This document shows, piece after piece, positions 11,401-22,518 of a stretch of DNA of 64,000 nt. The stretch is from Arachnopeziza araneosa (lineage: Eukaryota > Ascomycota > Leotiomycetes > Helotiales > Arachnopezizaceae), in assembly GCA_003988855.1 (NCBI GenBank), contig QYAI01000042.1, positions 124,001-188,000 of the forward strand. The letters are read 5' to 3'. Each line of letters starts with the position of its first letter. Within the stretch, counting starts at the first letter, position 1. Position numbers and translations under genes: made by a program. The notes below the pieces were generated by a model. The model was given only the letters and a program-made list of their open reading frames with translations. It did not search any database and was not told the origin of the DNA.

Positions 11401-12245
11401 TACGCTTGAGAAAGCGCAGCAAAGAGTTTCTCGAATCGAGTCATGGATGGCGTGATACCAGTAATTGAATAAATAGGATCGTACGGGGCATACTCCAATA
11501 GCACAGGAACGGCTGGGAGAGGTTGTCCCAGCTTACGAGCTTCAGAAGAAGGGATTGGTCGACGCATGAAAACGACTTGCCTAGGAGATTTTGCTGGTAT
11601 TAACGTACCGGGTCGGATGGTTTTGAGATCGCGAGGCCAGATCAATGAGGCTGGGTCAATTTGTTGTGGGGTTTGCATTCGAGACGACTCGAAAAGTCTC
11701 TCCTCTATAGCGGCCTTTTGGATGGAACCAGACGATTCTAAGCTCTTCAAAGGCGGTGGTACTTTTCTCGTGGATTTCCTGGTTCTTGAAAGATCGTCGA
11801 GAGTATCAATGGACATAGTCAGGTCCCGCACCAGGTCCTGGAATCTGGACTTGTCCCAAACTATCAACGACGGTTTCCTATCCACCGACTTCTCACTCGT
11901 GGGCCCTTTTTCCGAGTCCAGAGGTCGTTTAGAAGATTGCCACAACGGTTCAGCTTCAGCCAGGATCTCTTTGATCGTACTCATGACGCTTCCCACGAGC
12001 TCAGCCAGGCCGGCTCGGTTGATGGATTCATCGATATCAGGTGACTGCGAAGGATCAGACCATTCCAAACCCCAAGATACCAAGCGATCTTTCTGAATTC
12101 TCAATTTCCGATGCAGCGAGAGCAGTTCGGGATCCTCAGCGCTCTGGATAGGCTCCTTGACGAATTCATAGGAGCTCTTGGTGTCGGTATACATCTTCGT
12201 CAGGCGACGCTGAAACGGCAGCGGCAGGCTGAAGAGGGACTCCAT
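8449..12245 (-). CDS. HeLo-like, pseudokinase and trypsin-like fusion protein
   Basis: Two exons, 12245-10370 and 10322-8449, with a GTAAGT...TAG intron of 47 nt, give about 1249 residues. Residues 1-110 resemble the HET-S/LopB-type prion-inhibition (HeLo) N-terminus (LLSLHRKLRIQKDRLVSWGL). Residues about 235-520 follow a kinase fold, but the catalytic HRD is HGN (370-372), the DFG position reads DLF, and SKSLDLYSLAMLLLEIGLW matches helix F. It is therefore probably a pseudokinase. An acidic/Ser-rich linker follows. Residues about 760-1100 look like a trypsin-fold peptidase. Candidate triad residues are His about 795 (MTVHHML), Asp about 949 (HEIDWALFEF) and Ser about 1040 (PGDSGAW). A long acidic insertion separates His and Asp. 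Related HeLo proteins act in fungal cell death and incompatibility, so a role in regulated death or immunity is an inference. One codon is uncertain (N at 9160). A Leu-Ser-Pro triplet repeat lies near the C-terminus. Confidence 0.8.
8704..8732 (-). repeat. 9-bp coding minisatellite
   Basis: Three near-perfect copies of a 9-bp unit (plus strand GGCGAGAGA) lie inside the fusion gene, encoding repeated Leu-Ser-Pro. Such tracts vary in length easily. Its position in the linker after the protease-like domain suggests no structural role. Confidence 0.7.
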
Positions 12246-13145
12246 GTTGGCAGTTGAGCCGCGCGCAACGCAATTGAAACGTTGCGATCAAAAAACAACA
12301 GCAAGAAAGGAGTGAGGGACGAGAGAAGAATCATGGAGAGGAGAGCATTGGGGAAGATGGATGGAGGGAGGGATACGCAGCGTTAAAGTTTGCTGGAGGT
12401 TCGATATGGTGGCTGCCTTGGGCACTGGCTGTCGATAGGTTCAAAAGTGGTTGCCTACAAGATGGGCAGTCGCTTGAGCTGAGAGGAGGCTGCAGCGGAA
12501 TGGGACCCGCTCTGACTAGCCCAAAGCGGCCATGCGGTCCAGAGCCCGACATTGATAGAGCGACGGCGGGGGGTGCCTGGAGCTGGTACCATCCCCGCAA
12601 AAGCTGCGGCAAAGCGCCGCTGGCGCTCCTCGTCCCCTGAGCACCTGCTGTGTGACCACACCGGGAGCCTGCCCCCAGGTACTGGCGCCATCAGTCGCCC
12701 TCTCCCAAAACAGATAATGAACATTCCAGACGACTGCAGCCTAATAATAAACAATTAGCCCCTTCCGTGCACCTTCACTCGGTCCACCCACGGAAACCCG
12801 CTTCCCGTCAGCAAGCAAGCAAGCAAGCAAGCACGCACGACACGACACGACACGATGAGATGCCATCAGGATTCTTTCTTGCGACTCCTCGTGAGATTTC
12901 ACCGGTCCCTACACGAGAGCAGCGAGTCAGACGAGGAGACAGGCACCCGCCGCAAGGATACCGAGGGAACACGCTTCGTAGACTCGCAAAACTCGCATTT
13001 CATATTTTTATCTAATCCCAGACGAATCTATCGTCAAACTTCTCAGGCCCGAGAAGAGCATCTAATCAGAGGTATCACACTCTCGCTCCGATACGAGCGA
13101 GATCCCTTTACTCCTTGCCAGATAAAGAACCCGTCCCAAACGCAA
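12246..13145. other. Promoter region of the fusion gene; microsatellites
   Basis: Lies between the start of the fusion gene (-) and the 3' end of malic enzyme (-). It contains CT-rich stretches and two adjacent microsatellites: a GCAA-type run at about 12811-12831 and a CACGA-type run at about 12839-12855. Open frames here are fragmentary. No gene is seen. Confidence 0.5.
12811..12855. repeat. Compound microsatellite (AGCA)n / (ACACG)n
   Basis: About five copies of a 4-bp GCAA unit are followed by three or four copies of a 5-bp CACGA unit. It is noncoding and lies about 570 bp upstream of the fusion-gene start. Confidence 0.8.
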
Positions 13146-15259
13146 TCAAAATTTCGGGTCATACACCTGTTTCTTGATCCACGCCGTCAAGGCCACATCA
13201 CCCCATTCCTCCCATTCCACCCACGTCTCTTCTGGTAAAGTGCTCACTCCCTCGCGTCTCGCGCACTTCATAACTTCTCGTGCAACGACCACGCTCGCAT
13301 CGCGAACACGCTGGATCTTTGGGTAGATCAGTCCCATCCGGATCTCTTCGCTATTCAAGCAGCCAGCGAGAGCCGCAGCAGATGTGTACACCATGTCATC
13401 CGTGACACGGGTGGTCTTTGCAAGAATGGCGCCAAGACCGAGACCCGGGAAAACATAAACGTTGTTGCCTTGGTTAGGGTGGTAGGTGGTGATAGTATCC
13501 ATGGTCTTAATGGTGTAGGAAGAGAAGGGAGAACCTGAAGCAAAGATGACGGTACCTTCAGTCCAGTTGATGGCTTGCTCGAAAGTACATTCGGCTTTGG
13601 TCAAAGGATTGGACAGAGGGAAGAGGATGGGTCTGCGGCCAAGCCCGCCTGCATCGACAGATACTTTCAGTGCGCGAACCACCGACTCGGTAAAAACGCC
13701 AAAGGTAGCGGTTAGACCAATCAAAGCAGTAGGCTTGACGTACTCGATCACGGCTTCGAGAGTTTCGAATTGGTGACCGTTGTTATCTGAACGAGCAAAG
13801 ATCTTCTTGTGCTCCGCGAGACGATCTCCACGATCCTTTGTCACGAGACCTTTGGTGTCGACCAGATAGAATTTATCTCTGGCTGCTTGTTCCGAGAGTC
13901 CACGCTTGGTGTAGAACTCCATCACTTGCTTAGCAACGCCTACACCTGCTGAACCGGCTCCCATGAAGACCAATTTTTGGTCTTCAATTGGGACACCAGA
14001 AAGGCTAACAGCACCCATATATCTAAGATTTTCGTTAGAACCCGCACATTCTATTCAAGTCAAGGAGACTTACCCGGCTAGAACAACGGCACCAGTTCCT
14101 TGGATGTCATCATTAAAGCACTTCTCCATCTTGTAACGTTCCAAGTATTGGAATGCCTTCTCAGTCTCGAAATCCTCAAATTGGACAAGCATATTAGGGT
14201 AGACTTCCTTCACGGCAGCCATGAACTCATCCATAAACTCCAATGCTACTTGGGGTGACACTCGCTTCTGTCTGAGTCCGAGATAGAGAGGATCTCGGAG
14301 GTTGGCCTCGTTACTAGTACCATAGTCAAGAACTATAGGCATGGTCTTGTCGGGGTAGATGCCAGCTGCACCGGTATATAACGCAAGTTTTCCGATCTAT
14401 ACACAACCGTCAGAAAGTAAACAAGATGCTTAAACTTCTACTTACAGGAATTCCAACACCGTTGACACCAAGATCACCAAGGCCCAGAATACGTGAGCCA
14501 TCAGTGACAACACAGATCTGCGGGTTTGGGTATGGCCAGTTCTTGAGGATTGTCTTGAGCGACTTGCGTTGCTTAATGGAGATGTATAGAGCTTCTGGGT
14601 GTGTATAGAGTGTTGAGTATTGCAAGCAGACATCACCAATGGTTGGGGTATATACGAGAGGCATCAGGAGAGCGACGTTGTCCATCATGAGGCGGTAGAA
14701 GAGGTCGGTGTTGTTTTGTTTGAGGTTGGAAAGGTAAAGGTATTTGTCGATGTTGGTTCCTCGACTGTTGATCATTCGGAGGGCTCGCATGCATTGGGTC
14801 TCCATGCTCTCTAGGACATGCGGTATGAGTCCGGTGAGGTTTTTGCTAACTCGTTCTTCGGGACTGAAGGAAGTACCTGAAAGTGAGGTGAGCAAGTGGC
14901 AGATGATGAGGGGAGGGCGGCTTCAATATACCTTTATTCCAAGCCGGTTCTCGGAGGATTTGGTAGCCTCCTGCGCTGTTCTTGGGGACGTAGTCTGTAT
15001 CTCGGTACTGCTTGACAACACCGTAGGTATCTGAAGCGTAACCTTTGAGACCATCAAGCGCTGCCATTTTCATAGCGGCCTCGATAGCATCGACGTCTAC
15101 GGCGGCCATAGGATTGAAGCCCGAGATGCGTCGTTGTGAGATGGACATTCTTTTGCTGAGGGTGGTAGTGGTGGAGGAACGACTGATGACTGACGAAGGG
15201 GAGGATGAACGCGGAGTAGAAATGTCAGAACTAGTGGTGCTGTAGTTGTAGGTAGCCAT
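13146..15259 (-). CDS. NAD(P)-dependent malic enzyme
   Basis: Oxidative decarboxylation of malate to pyruvate, CO2 and NAD(P)H. Four exons (15259-14932, 14876-14446, 14396-14074, 14022-13146) give 652 residues with phases 1, 0 and 2, all consistent. Family blocks are clear: NKGTSFSPEER, the malic N-domain signature with YTPTIGDVCLQYS, the substrate-binding VVTDGSRILGLGDLGVNGVG, the metal-binding region FEDFE, FNDDIQGTGAVVLAG, and the nucleotide-binding FMGAGSAGVGVAKQ. The N-terminus is a Ser/Thr-rich stretch of about 50 residues (MATYNYSTTSSDISTPRSSS), then FNPMAAVDVDAIEAAMKMAA. It could carry a weak organelle-targeting signal, but Arg is sparse at first, so location is uncertain. Fungal enzymes of this family are usually mitochondrial and NAD-linked, but sequence alone does not fix the cofactor. 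About 3.3 kb upstream is gene-free. Confidence 0.95.
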
Positions 15260-15376
15260 TGAGGTTCAGGCAGTGGGAGAGTAAGATAAGGGGACGAACG
15301 AGCAAGCTGGGGAGGATTGCGGATTCCGGGAGCTTGATATGGGCTTGCAGTGAGTGAATTTTTGTGGAAACTATTT

Positions 15377-15399
15377 TTTTTGGGGGGGGGGGNGGGGGA
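15377..15399. repeat. Poly-T/poly-G tract with uncertain base
   Basis: A run of T is followed directly by about 17 G interrupted by one N. It lies about 120 bp upstream of the malic-enzyme start codon. The N suggests that the true length is unknown. Confidence 0.8.
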
Positions 15400-17337
15400 G
15401 AGATCGAGCCCCGACCAACCGTGCAGTTCCCATTCCAGCACAGCAGTCTACAAGGAAGGAAGGATCCAGGATGCTGGAGCTACAGTAGGAGGGATGGATG
15501 GTCTCGCGTGGGAAAGTCTCTTCCTTCTGTCACACCAGCCATGTCTCGTTTCGTTGAGGTTTCAATAGATTCTCCGGGCCAGCGTCCTATCAGCGACAAG
15601 GCTGACAGCCCGGCACTGAGACCCCATTGTCACATCATACCGGCCCGTCGCCAGCCAGAGACTCGGGGGAAGTTTGAGTCCTTCGCTGGGCTCCTCCGCA
15701 CGTCGGACACTGTGTGCCATCAGCTGGACAGCGCCAGAGACGGTATGACAAACCGGCGTCGAAGGCAGCGGGGGACAAGCGGACAAGCAGACCACCACGA
15801 TTCAGGCGTTGGGATCAGGAAATTGAGTGCGTTGAGGTTCGTCGTCTCTCTCTCGCGGCATGTCGGACGACAGCGATGATGTCGTCTCAGATTGGCTAGT
15901 CGCGACCTCAAAAGAGCAAGGCTGATCCGTGCCAGTTCCGATACTCCCCGACCCCCTCCCCCTTTTCACTTCACATCCAACCTTTCACCTCAACATGATA
16001 GGCTTCACACGGCTAAAAAGCACGGATGAGGCATATCACTCTAAACAATCACGCCCATCAGACACTGCACCCACGCCAAAAGGAATATCTGAGGCTAACC
16101 TGCTGCGGCGCTTTAACCCTCTCTGCCTTCTGGTGTCCGGTCCAGCAGAGGGTGATATCTGCTGGTGGGCGCCTATCTGATACACTTATCGACTCTGGAA
16201 GTCGGCGCGTCCTTCCCTCTTCTTTCCTTTTTGGTCCGTCACGGATGCGAGATGTCCAAGACCAAAACTCGGGTGCTGGGAGCCCACAGGGTAAAGCTTG
16301 TTTCTCGGACGACGCACACGAATGCTGTCTCGGGTCAGCAAGCCTGCCCTGCCATCTGAAATATCATCCGACACTCGTATATCTTGGCAACACCGTTGTA
16401 TCGGAAAAGATCTTCAAGATGAAGGTTGAAGTGAGCCTGGACGGATCCCAAGCAGTTCTGGCGTCTTGGTGTCTCTGATTCTTTTTCCTAAACTTTATTT
16501 GAATGTCATGCTCAGTTTGGTTCGGTGTCCTCCCACGAACATCCAAGTCCCAAACCAAGTCTTCGAGAATTAAATTTAGACCTTTGTTTCAGACCTCGTG
16601 GAAGCATTAAAGGTACCCGCTCCTTCTCGGAAGATCTAGGGAGATCTCCCATCCTCAAAAGCTGCAGAGTTTCAGGCATTATTCACTTCGGAGTCGTTCG
16701 GATGAGAATGCTACTTTCAAGTTCAGCCTCTATTATTCCTTCCGATTTCTATATTGTCTCATTTCGGCAACAGGTCTTGCACACGCAATTTGTCTGATAC
16801 AAGATTATCGGGCTGCTATAGGTTGACTTTTGCTGGTATACATCCGCATGGATTTTTCCCCAAAAATTCCAGGTACCCCGCAATGTTCATATGTCTCTGT
16901 ATTCAACCTCGGTGTGCGATGCTGTACAGGAACGGGGTTTTTCACTATCCCATTCAAGCATTTGAAAATTGGAAATTGTTTAATGAGACTTCGAGATGCT
17001 GTAGTTTGTTCCGTTTACCCTGCATACTACAGAAGCGTTTCTAAATCTTCCCTGCTCAAACATTTGATTCAAACAAATCTCCGCAACCAACTCTCTGGAA
17101 TTCCGAGGTTCGTCGAGAAATACCAGCCACGAGTCTCTCCTGTTCCATCTTCGAGTCTCTCCCTCTTCTCTCCTACCATCTCTTCCCGACACCAACTCTC
17201 TAGCCTTTGTAAGATATTACCAGTAACATCTCCAGCAACACATGCATTCACATGTTGATCGATCTCTCCATATCCTCATGTACACGTAACCTGCAGCTGA
17301 TTCTCACCCGATCACTTCCTCCTTCCAATCCTCCAAT

Positions 17338-17766
17338 ATGTCGTCGATTTCCTGGCAGCATAAACCCGTCTCACGAGAGCCACCGCACAAATGCACGCCA
17401 ATTCAAGATCCCACGAATGATGGTTCCATAATTGTCTGTCCCGAGCTGCAGCTTTCGTTTCCCGCGATATTAAAATCACAAGTCGACCTTCACATTCCCG
17501 AAGGATTCAGAATCAGCTCAACTGACGGCATAACACACGTCCGAGAACGGACATCTGTACCTTCATGCGTCAGCACCAGCTCATTTGCCACTTCCATCTT
17601 CTCTCTTGCTCAATCTTACTTCATACACCAGCATAGACTCGAATCAGAAGCCGCCGGTAGTCCCGATCCGTCCTGCGCTTCTCGGTCCCAAATATTACTT
17701 CTTTCGCTCTGCGCGATTTCACGATTTACGTTATTGGGGGCGGTACCGGAGAAATACGAAAAGTAA
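17338..17766 (+). CDS. Hypothetical ORF, 142 residues
   Basis: An ATG at 17338 follows a long pyrimidine-rich leader, a context common before fungal genes, and opens 142 codons. The protein is mixed and soluble-looking, with no signal peptide, no clear domain and a Ser/Cys-rich middle. I do not recognise any family. It might be an exon of a larger gene or chance. A GC-rich region follows. Confidence 0.2.
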   Translation: MSSISWQHKPVSREPPHKCTPIQDPTNDGSIIVCPELQLSFPAILKSQVDLHIPEGFRISSTDGITHVRERTSVPSCVSTSSFATSIFSLAQSYFIHQHRLESEAAGSPDPSCASRSQILLLSLCAISRFTLLGAVPEKYEK

Positions 17767-18049
17767 ACAAAACCCATCATAGATCTCCCCCATGAGAAAC
17801 ATGAGAGGATGTGGGGGAGGGAAGTGCAGAATGAGGCATTTCCTCCTGCAGCCTCAGTGGGGTGCGCCGCTCCCGTCGCTTCGGAGCGGAGGCGGGTAGG
17901 TCAGGACGGAGTCCCTCATGCAGAGCTGCGAAGTCCGGATGAACGCGTGGGGATTCTCCGGGTTCCGCGAGGGCTCGCCAGGAAGGTTTGGCTGCACTTG
18001 ACATCACCCAGTATCATGCAACGAGGCGGGCAATCCGCCTTAAAATGCG

Positions 18050-18205
18050 GAGCTCTAAGATACTCATCTTTTATTGTCTAGAGTTTTATCGACTTTGATA
18101 GAGTAAGGATTGTGGTGTTTGAGCTTCGACTTTGGCAGAGTAAATATTGCGCTATTTGAGCTTTGACTTTACGGTCTCCTAACGCTTTGGCGAAGACCAA
18201 ATTTG
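18050..18205 (+). repeat. Degenerate repeat copy, forward orientation
   Basis: This stretch matches, in reverse complement, the one at 24063-24182. Shared anchors in order are GAGCTCT.AGATACTC, TCTTTTATTGT, TTTGAGCTTCGACTTT and AACGCTTTGGCGAAGAC. This copy carries an extra internal tandem duplication of a 37-bp unit (18091-18127 and 18128-18164). It is most likely a fragment of an LTR or other repeat family. Confidence 0.7.
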
Positions 18206-18620
18206 ATTGCATCTCTCTCAAGCAGGATTCAACGTCGTAATAGAGGTTCTAAGCGTTTAAATATCATCAAAATCAGTGTTACAATAACTCTAGTTACATC
18301 TAGTCTAACAGTTCTTCCTCCACTCAATCTTGCGAACCTTGCAAGATGTTCAATCACCGTAACGAATGTAGTTTTCGGATAAGAAATGTGTGACTTGTCG
18401 TTTTAAAGAAACCCTGTCTTCAATAGCAGCGTCTCGGTGGGATATGTCGTGATAGGTATCTCTCGCTATATACTGCAGAAGCTTCAAATCCATCCAGAGC
18501 GTTAGCCAGTCTCAAGTGAGTTGAGCACTCCAGCTAATGCTATCCTTGGTGACTAGACCTTTGTTGGCAGCGCCTCGGAGCATCTTGCTGCGCAGTCTAG
18601 CCGGTCTTGATATCTCTGGC

Positions 18621-19724
18621 TCAGTCCTCTTTACTTTGAAGCACAGCCTTATGTCTGGCATCTATCTCGCCGTATAAAACCTTAGGATCTTTCTGATCGT
18701 CAAGGACGACCTGATCTTTCCACTCGTTCCAAACGTTGGTCTTTGGTAGTAAGCCAGATTCTGCAACCCAATGCTGCTTTTGTTCAACATCTCTGAAGCG
18801 CCTGATCAAGTTCCCATAGACATGAGTTCTGGTTGTCACCTTTGAATCTGTGACCTTCTCGAGTTGTGCTAAGCAAGACTCGCCATTCAACCTTTGACCA
18901 ATGAAGACGTTCAACTGTGCCAAGCCATTCAGGAGGATGAACGCTATTTGATCCATAGCGCTGCCGTTCGGTATGGTTGAGAAGACGAAAAGGAGCACGA
19001 GAAGGCTCCCCAGGCGGGTGAAGTTTTGCCACCAGTCGGAAGGTAAGCCTAAGGGACGATCTTTGTACACAAGGCCACGACTGGTCCATGATTTCACGTC
19101 CTCACGGGTCCCCTCAAGGACAAGTGCTGAACTGTCACGGCCCATGATAAAGACTGCATCAGGCGCTGTGGGATCTGTAACGTGATCTCTGCTGACCGGT
19201 GCAGGTGTCACATTGAAGAACTCCACGAGTCTTACAAAGATAGACCAGCCCGAGAGAGCAGAACAACTAGCTATTCCGATCCACGTCCTATTTGGAGCAA
19301 GCATAGTGAAAGCGAGCAATGTACCGAACAAAAGCCAGGTAGAGGCGATCCACGAAACAAGAAGAACAGAGGGGCTCTGAGAGCCAGCAGCGGCGTCCTG
19401 GGACTTGGAGTGGGGTGGAATACGGTAGACCGTATATTTTTGGTCTTCCAGCAACTTCCCTAGCCGGATGGCGTTGGTAAGTCTATTGTTCCGCAGCGGT
19501 GCGCTCTTGCACCCATATGGAGAAAAGTAAGTAAAGGGTCCATAGTCAAGAAGCAGGTCATACGACCGCAGATAACTCTGGAGTCCGGCGACGGGGGCAG
19601 CGGCGATGCACTGTATGAAAGACCGTTGGCTAAATCGATATTTGAGTTCTTCGTCTTCGCCAATGAGGACCATGAGCGAACTGGCATCGAAGCTCCAGGG
19701 TTGTTGAGTTGATTTCGCGGCCAT
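18621..19724 (-). CDS. Hypothetical multi-pass membrane protein
   Basis: A single exon with an ATG at 19724 encodes 367 residues. The cytosolic-looking N-terminal half (1-115) contains a YLRSYDLLLDYGPF segment. Hydrophobic segments lie at about 118-142, 147-168, 236-253 and 257-277, with a roughly 70-residue soluble loop between the second and third, and a charged C-terminal domain of about 85 residues. The pattern looks like a lineage-restricted fungal membrane protein. I do not recognise a named family and see no catalytic motif. It lies between two oppositely oriented repeat copies, which suggests an unstable neighbourhood. Coding character is good throughout. Confidence 0.65.
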   Translation of the reverse strand: MAAKSTQQPWSFDASSLMVLIGEDEELKYRFSQRSFIQCIAAAPVAGLQSYLRSYDLLLDYGPFTYFSPYGCKSAPLRNNRLTNAIRLGKLLEDQKYTVYRIPPHSKSQDAAAGSQSPSVLLVSWIASTWLLFGTLLAFTMLAPNRTWIGIASCSALSGWSIFVRLVEFFNVTPAPVSRDHVTDPTAPDAVFIMGRDSSALVLEGTREDVKSWTSRGLVYKDRPLGLPSDWWQNFTRLGSLLVLLFVFSTIPNGSAMDQIAFILLNGLAQLNVFIGQRLNGESCLAQLEKVTDSKVTTRTHVYGNLIRRFRDVEQKQHWVAESGLLPKTNVWNEWKDQVVLDDQKDPKVLYGEIDARHKAVLQSKED

Positions 19725-20863
19725 TCTTAAATGTTATTTTGTTTTGATGGTTCAAGATGAGCTGAGTTGTGGAAGTCGAAGGGTTATATAGAAGTTGAAG
19801 CACATTCCCTCACATTGATACTGTGAATGTCGGATCGAGATGAATGGCGCAGTTGAGGCTGTGCACAGTCAACCTGATGAAGCAGACGGCTAAGCGAGAC
19901 TCTTATCAGATCGCTCCTATTTTCAAACGTCGGATCAAGAATCACAAACAGTTTATGAACACAAGATTGGTAGCCAAGATGCGCAAAATTCCTCCCTATT
20001 TGAGAAGCCCACGTTGTCGTATTTAGTTTCTGCGCGACTTTTAAGACTTGGAGATTTCGGTGTTCTCAGGATCTACGCAGGTAGATCATTCTCCATGCCT
20101 GTCGTGTTAATTTATTCGAGCACAGGGATGTGGCTGACCGGTGCCTTGTAGCCTAGCACCCCTAGAGAAAGAGTAAATGCGACCCCAGAGTCTTCTCCCT
20201 CGCCGCGAGTCTAATAGTGAATGGAGTTGAAAAGGTTTCAACTCCATCTCTGCCCTGCAAGATACTTGTGCTTTTGTTTTATCTTTCCATCTTAGATTTC
20301 AAGCATTTTGAGATAGGTTTGTAGCTGATATTTTGAGTGGCCGTTGGTGTTTCTTCGCTTCAAGCGCTTGTGGTGTGCGACATTTATTTCGCCAGGGAGA
20401 GAGCCCAAGGAGTGAGCCCAGGGAGTAAGCTGACTTGGGCTCCCTCCTGAAGGTGCATGACAGGTTTAGAAAAAATATCTCGCATTGAAGATTTGAGTGA
20501 CACAAGACCGTGATTCTAAAGTACCGTGACCATTAGCGAACGGTATCCTATATGCGTAGAATTGTAACTTCACATAGAGTTGAAATGTGTTTAGCTTTCT
20601 TAATTCCAATGTAGTAAATTTCTAGTATTCTTGATAAATTTAGGTATCAAAAATGCTGGTTGTAGGTATGGGCTAAAATAAATTTACCATCCATTCAAAT
20701 CAGAAGTATAATTGTACAACTATAAAACGAGCAGCAATATGAAGAATCCTTTAACTTCCTTCTCAGTCTTTTATAGTCAATCACCTTAACCCACAATCAT
20801 TTATTGCACACTGTTTTGCTACTACACCATCTTGCCTCTAATCACGCTCAGCAAAGCGAGATA
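19725..20863. other. Intergenic, AT-rich with hairpins
   Basis: Promoter of the membrane-protein gene, then AT-rich sequence with no gene. A perfect 12-bp inverted repeat with a 3-nt loop lies at 20221-20247. A second, looser hairpin (GAGCCCA...TGGGCTC) is near 20417-20446. Confidence 0.5.
20221..20247. repeat. Perfect 12-bp hairpin
   Basis: ATGGAGTTGAAA and TTTCAACTCCAT are exact reverse complements separated by AGG. It is not within a gene. It may be chance, an excision scar or a structured RNA element. Confidence 0.85.
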
Positions 20864-22518
20864 TCAGTCCTGAACGAAACTTTGCGAAGGCAAGATAAAA
20901 ATATTTGGATTGATAGTTCCGTTGAGAGTGCTTCCAGGGCTTGTGATAACGATTCCTATAGTGAGCTGACCGTAGAGGTTATCCGTAAAGTTGTATTGTT
21001 TGATGACGCCAAATCCGAGGTTGGCGGGAGACAAGGGATCATTGGTTGGGAACCCACCAAGAAAGCCGCCAAGTACAGCTATTGGAGAATAATTAGCCAT
21101 CTATGCTTTGATTCCCAAGAGAATCATTTGAAATCTAGAGATATTCACTAACTTCAAGGCAGGCTAGTTTTGGGACCAGTATTTCCTCCTCCTTGTGTAA
21201 GATACATGGAAGAGGCCGTGTTAGGAGGTTCTGCTGTTGCGTGGGCCGTGATTGTTCCACTAAAGGTTACGACACCAGTTGAATCCAAATCCAAATGACT
21301 TTCACTCATGATCCATGGCCTCACAGCAAAAGAATCTGAGAGTATCACAGCAGCAGGTACTGTATTCAACATCTTAGCGAAAATCGTAAAGCAAGTATTC
21401 TCAAAAGCTGTGGCTCAAGACATAGCTTTAACGGTAGCGTTGCCGTCCGAAGAAAAGGATGCGGAGATTAGAATTCTCTGTAACGTTATGTCCTGTCACT
21501 AGAGGACCGCCTTTGTTACCGGTTCCGTTGATGTATCCGACGACATTAGCGTTGTCAAAAACGGCCGGAGTCGTGTCAAACGTAATTCTGCCAGAAGTGC
21601 TAAATATCTATTAGTATTGAATAAATTATGGGGTAGTTAATGACCTACTTATCGGTGGTATTCGGACCCCCAATGTCTGAGAAATCAGATCCATGAACGC
21701 TGCCTAACGAGTGGCCACATGGCCTAGTAAATCTGTTAATTCCTAATGGAATCTTTTGAATGAATACCTAAAACTTACACTGCCTGGATCATTTCAGTTG
21801 CGGTAAAGCCTGCACGATTGAACGCAGCCGTGGCAAAAGCTAATGAGTCGCCAGGGCCAGGGCCAGGAACACCGGCAGGCCCTGGACCTGTGGCATCGAT
21901 TCGGCCAACACGGAGTGGTAAGCGTCGAAAGTCATTAGCACAAGTGGCTAGAGCATCTGATAACCCCTTAACCGAGTATTAGAACCAGATGAGGAAATAA
22001 AACTACAGAAAACTGACTTACAATTCCAATGAGATCCGACATAGATAAGAAGACACTTTGGAACGCGGCGAACTATACCAGTTATTGACAGTTCAGCCAT
22101 GAATAGCGTGACNAGTCTTACCTGGGTGAGAGTGACATTTATAAAACGGCTAATATTCTCAGGTCGGTCTGATTCAAATCTAATGGACGCATCGAGGCCC
22201 CTACAAATTCGTTAATGAATATTCGGTATTGAAGGTATGTCTTTAGTGACCCTAAACCTGGTCCNGCGATACCCATCGTAATGGAATTGTGGAACNCAAT
22301 TCGCACCCATTCAGCAGACGTCTGAAGCCCGTCGCTACCTCACCACCAATGTCAAAATCGCAGGGGCTAACGTCGGAACTGAGAGTTGCTGGCTGCAGCA
22401 GTAGTCTTTCCATCTCCTCAATCTTTTCCCAGAGAGTGATTCCATTTGTGTCTGTCACAGTGGTAGGATCTAGGGCAGAACAAAGGGAAAGAAAAGAGAG
22501 CAATATTGTTAGCAGCAT
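20864..22518 (-). pseudogene. Broken secreted class II-like heme peroxidase
   Basis: ATG 22518 starts a clear signal peptide (LLTILLSFLSLCSALDPTT). The following coding segments are recognisable as a fungal heme peroxidase. They are SPCDFDIGG, the distal-His region SAEWVRIxFHN (about 22290), GLDASIRFESDRPENISRF (about 22150), FAAFQSVFLSMSDLIG (about 22050), the segment with RLPLRVGRIDATGPGPAGV (about 21900), the proximal-His region CGHSLGSVHGSDFSDIGG (about 21690), and the segment with NVVGYINGTGNKGGPLV (about 21540). Good introns with GTAAG donors separate them. The frame is broken at about 22322, again at the first splice junction near 22200-22260, then about 21440. An in-frame TGA interrupts the segment just before ATAFENTC. 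Two N bases (22265, 22296) lie at the first breaks, so some breaks could be sequencing errors, but four independent lesions favour a pseudogene. The active enzyme would be extracellular and use H2O2. Confidence 0.75.

Larger units (their letters stand above)
15260..18620. other. Long gene-free region upstream of malic enzyme
   Basis: The malic-enzyme promoter/5' UTR lies at the left end. A poly-G tract with one N lies at 15384-15399. Pyrimidine-rich sequence runs from about 17090 to 17340. A GC-rich block with hairpin potential occurs at about 17860-17900, and a repeat copy starts at 18050. No recognised protein is encoded. A single ATG-initiated frame at 17338-17766 is listed separately. Confidence 0.45.

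Noticed and set aside
12552..13015. Overlapping frames in the 12.5-13.2 kb region
   Set aside because: They cross microsatellites and show no protein family. Treated as promoter/intergenic sequence.
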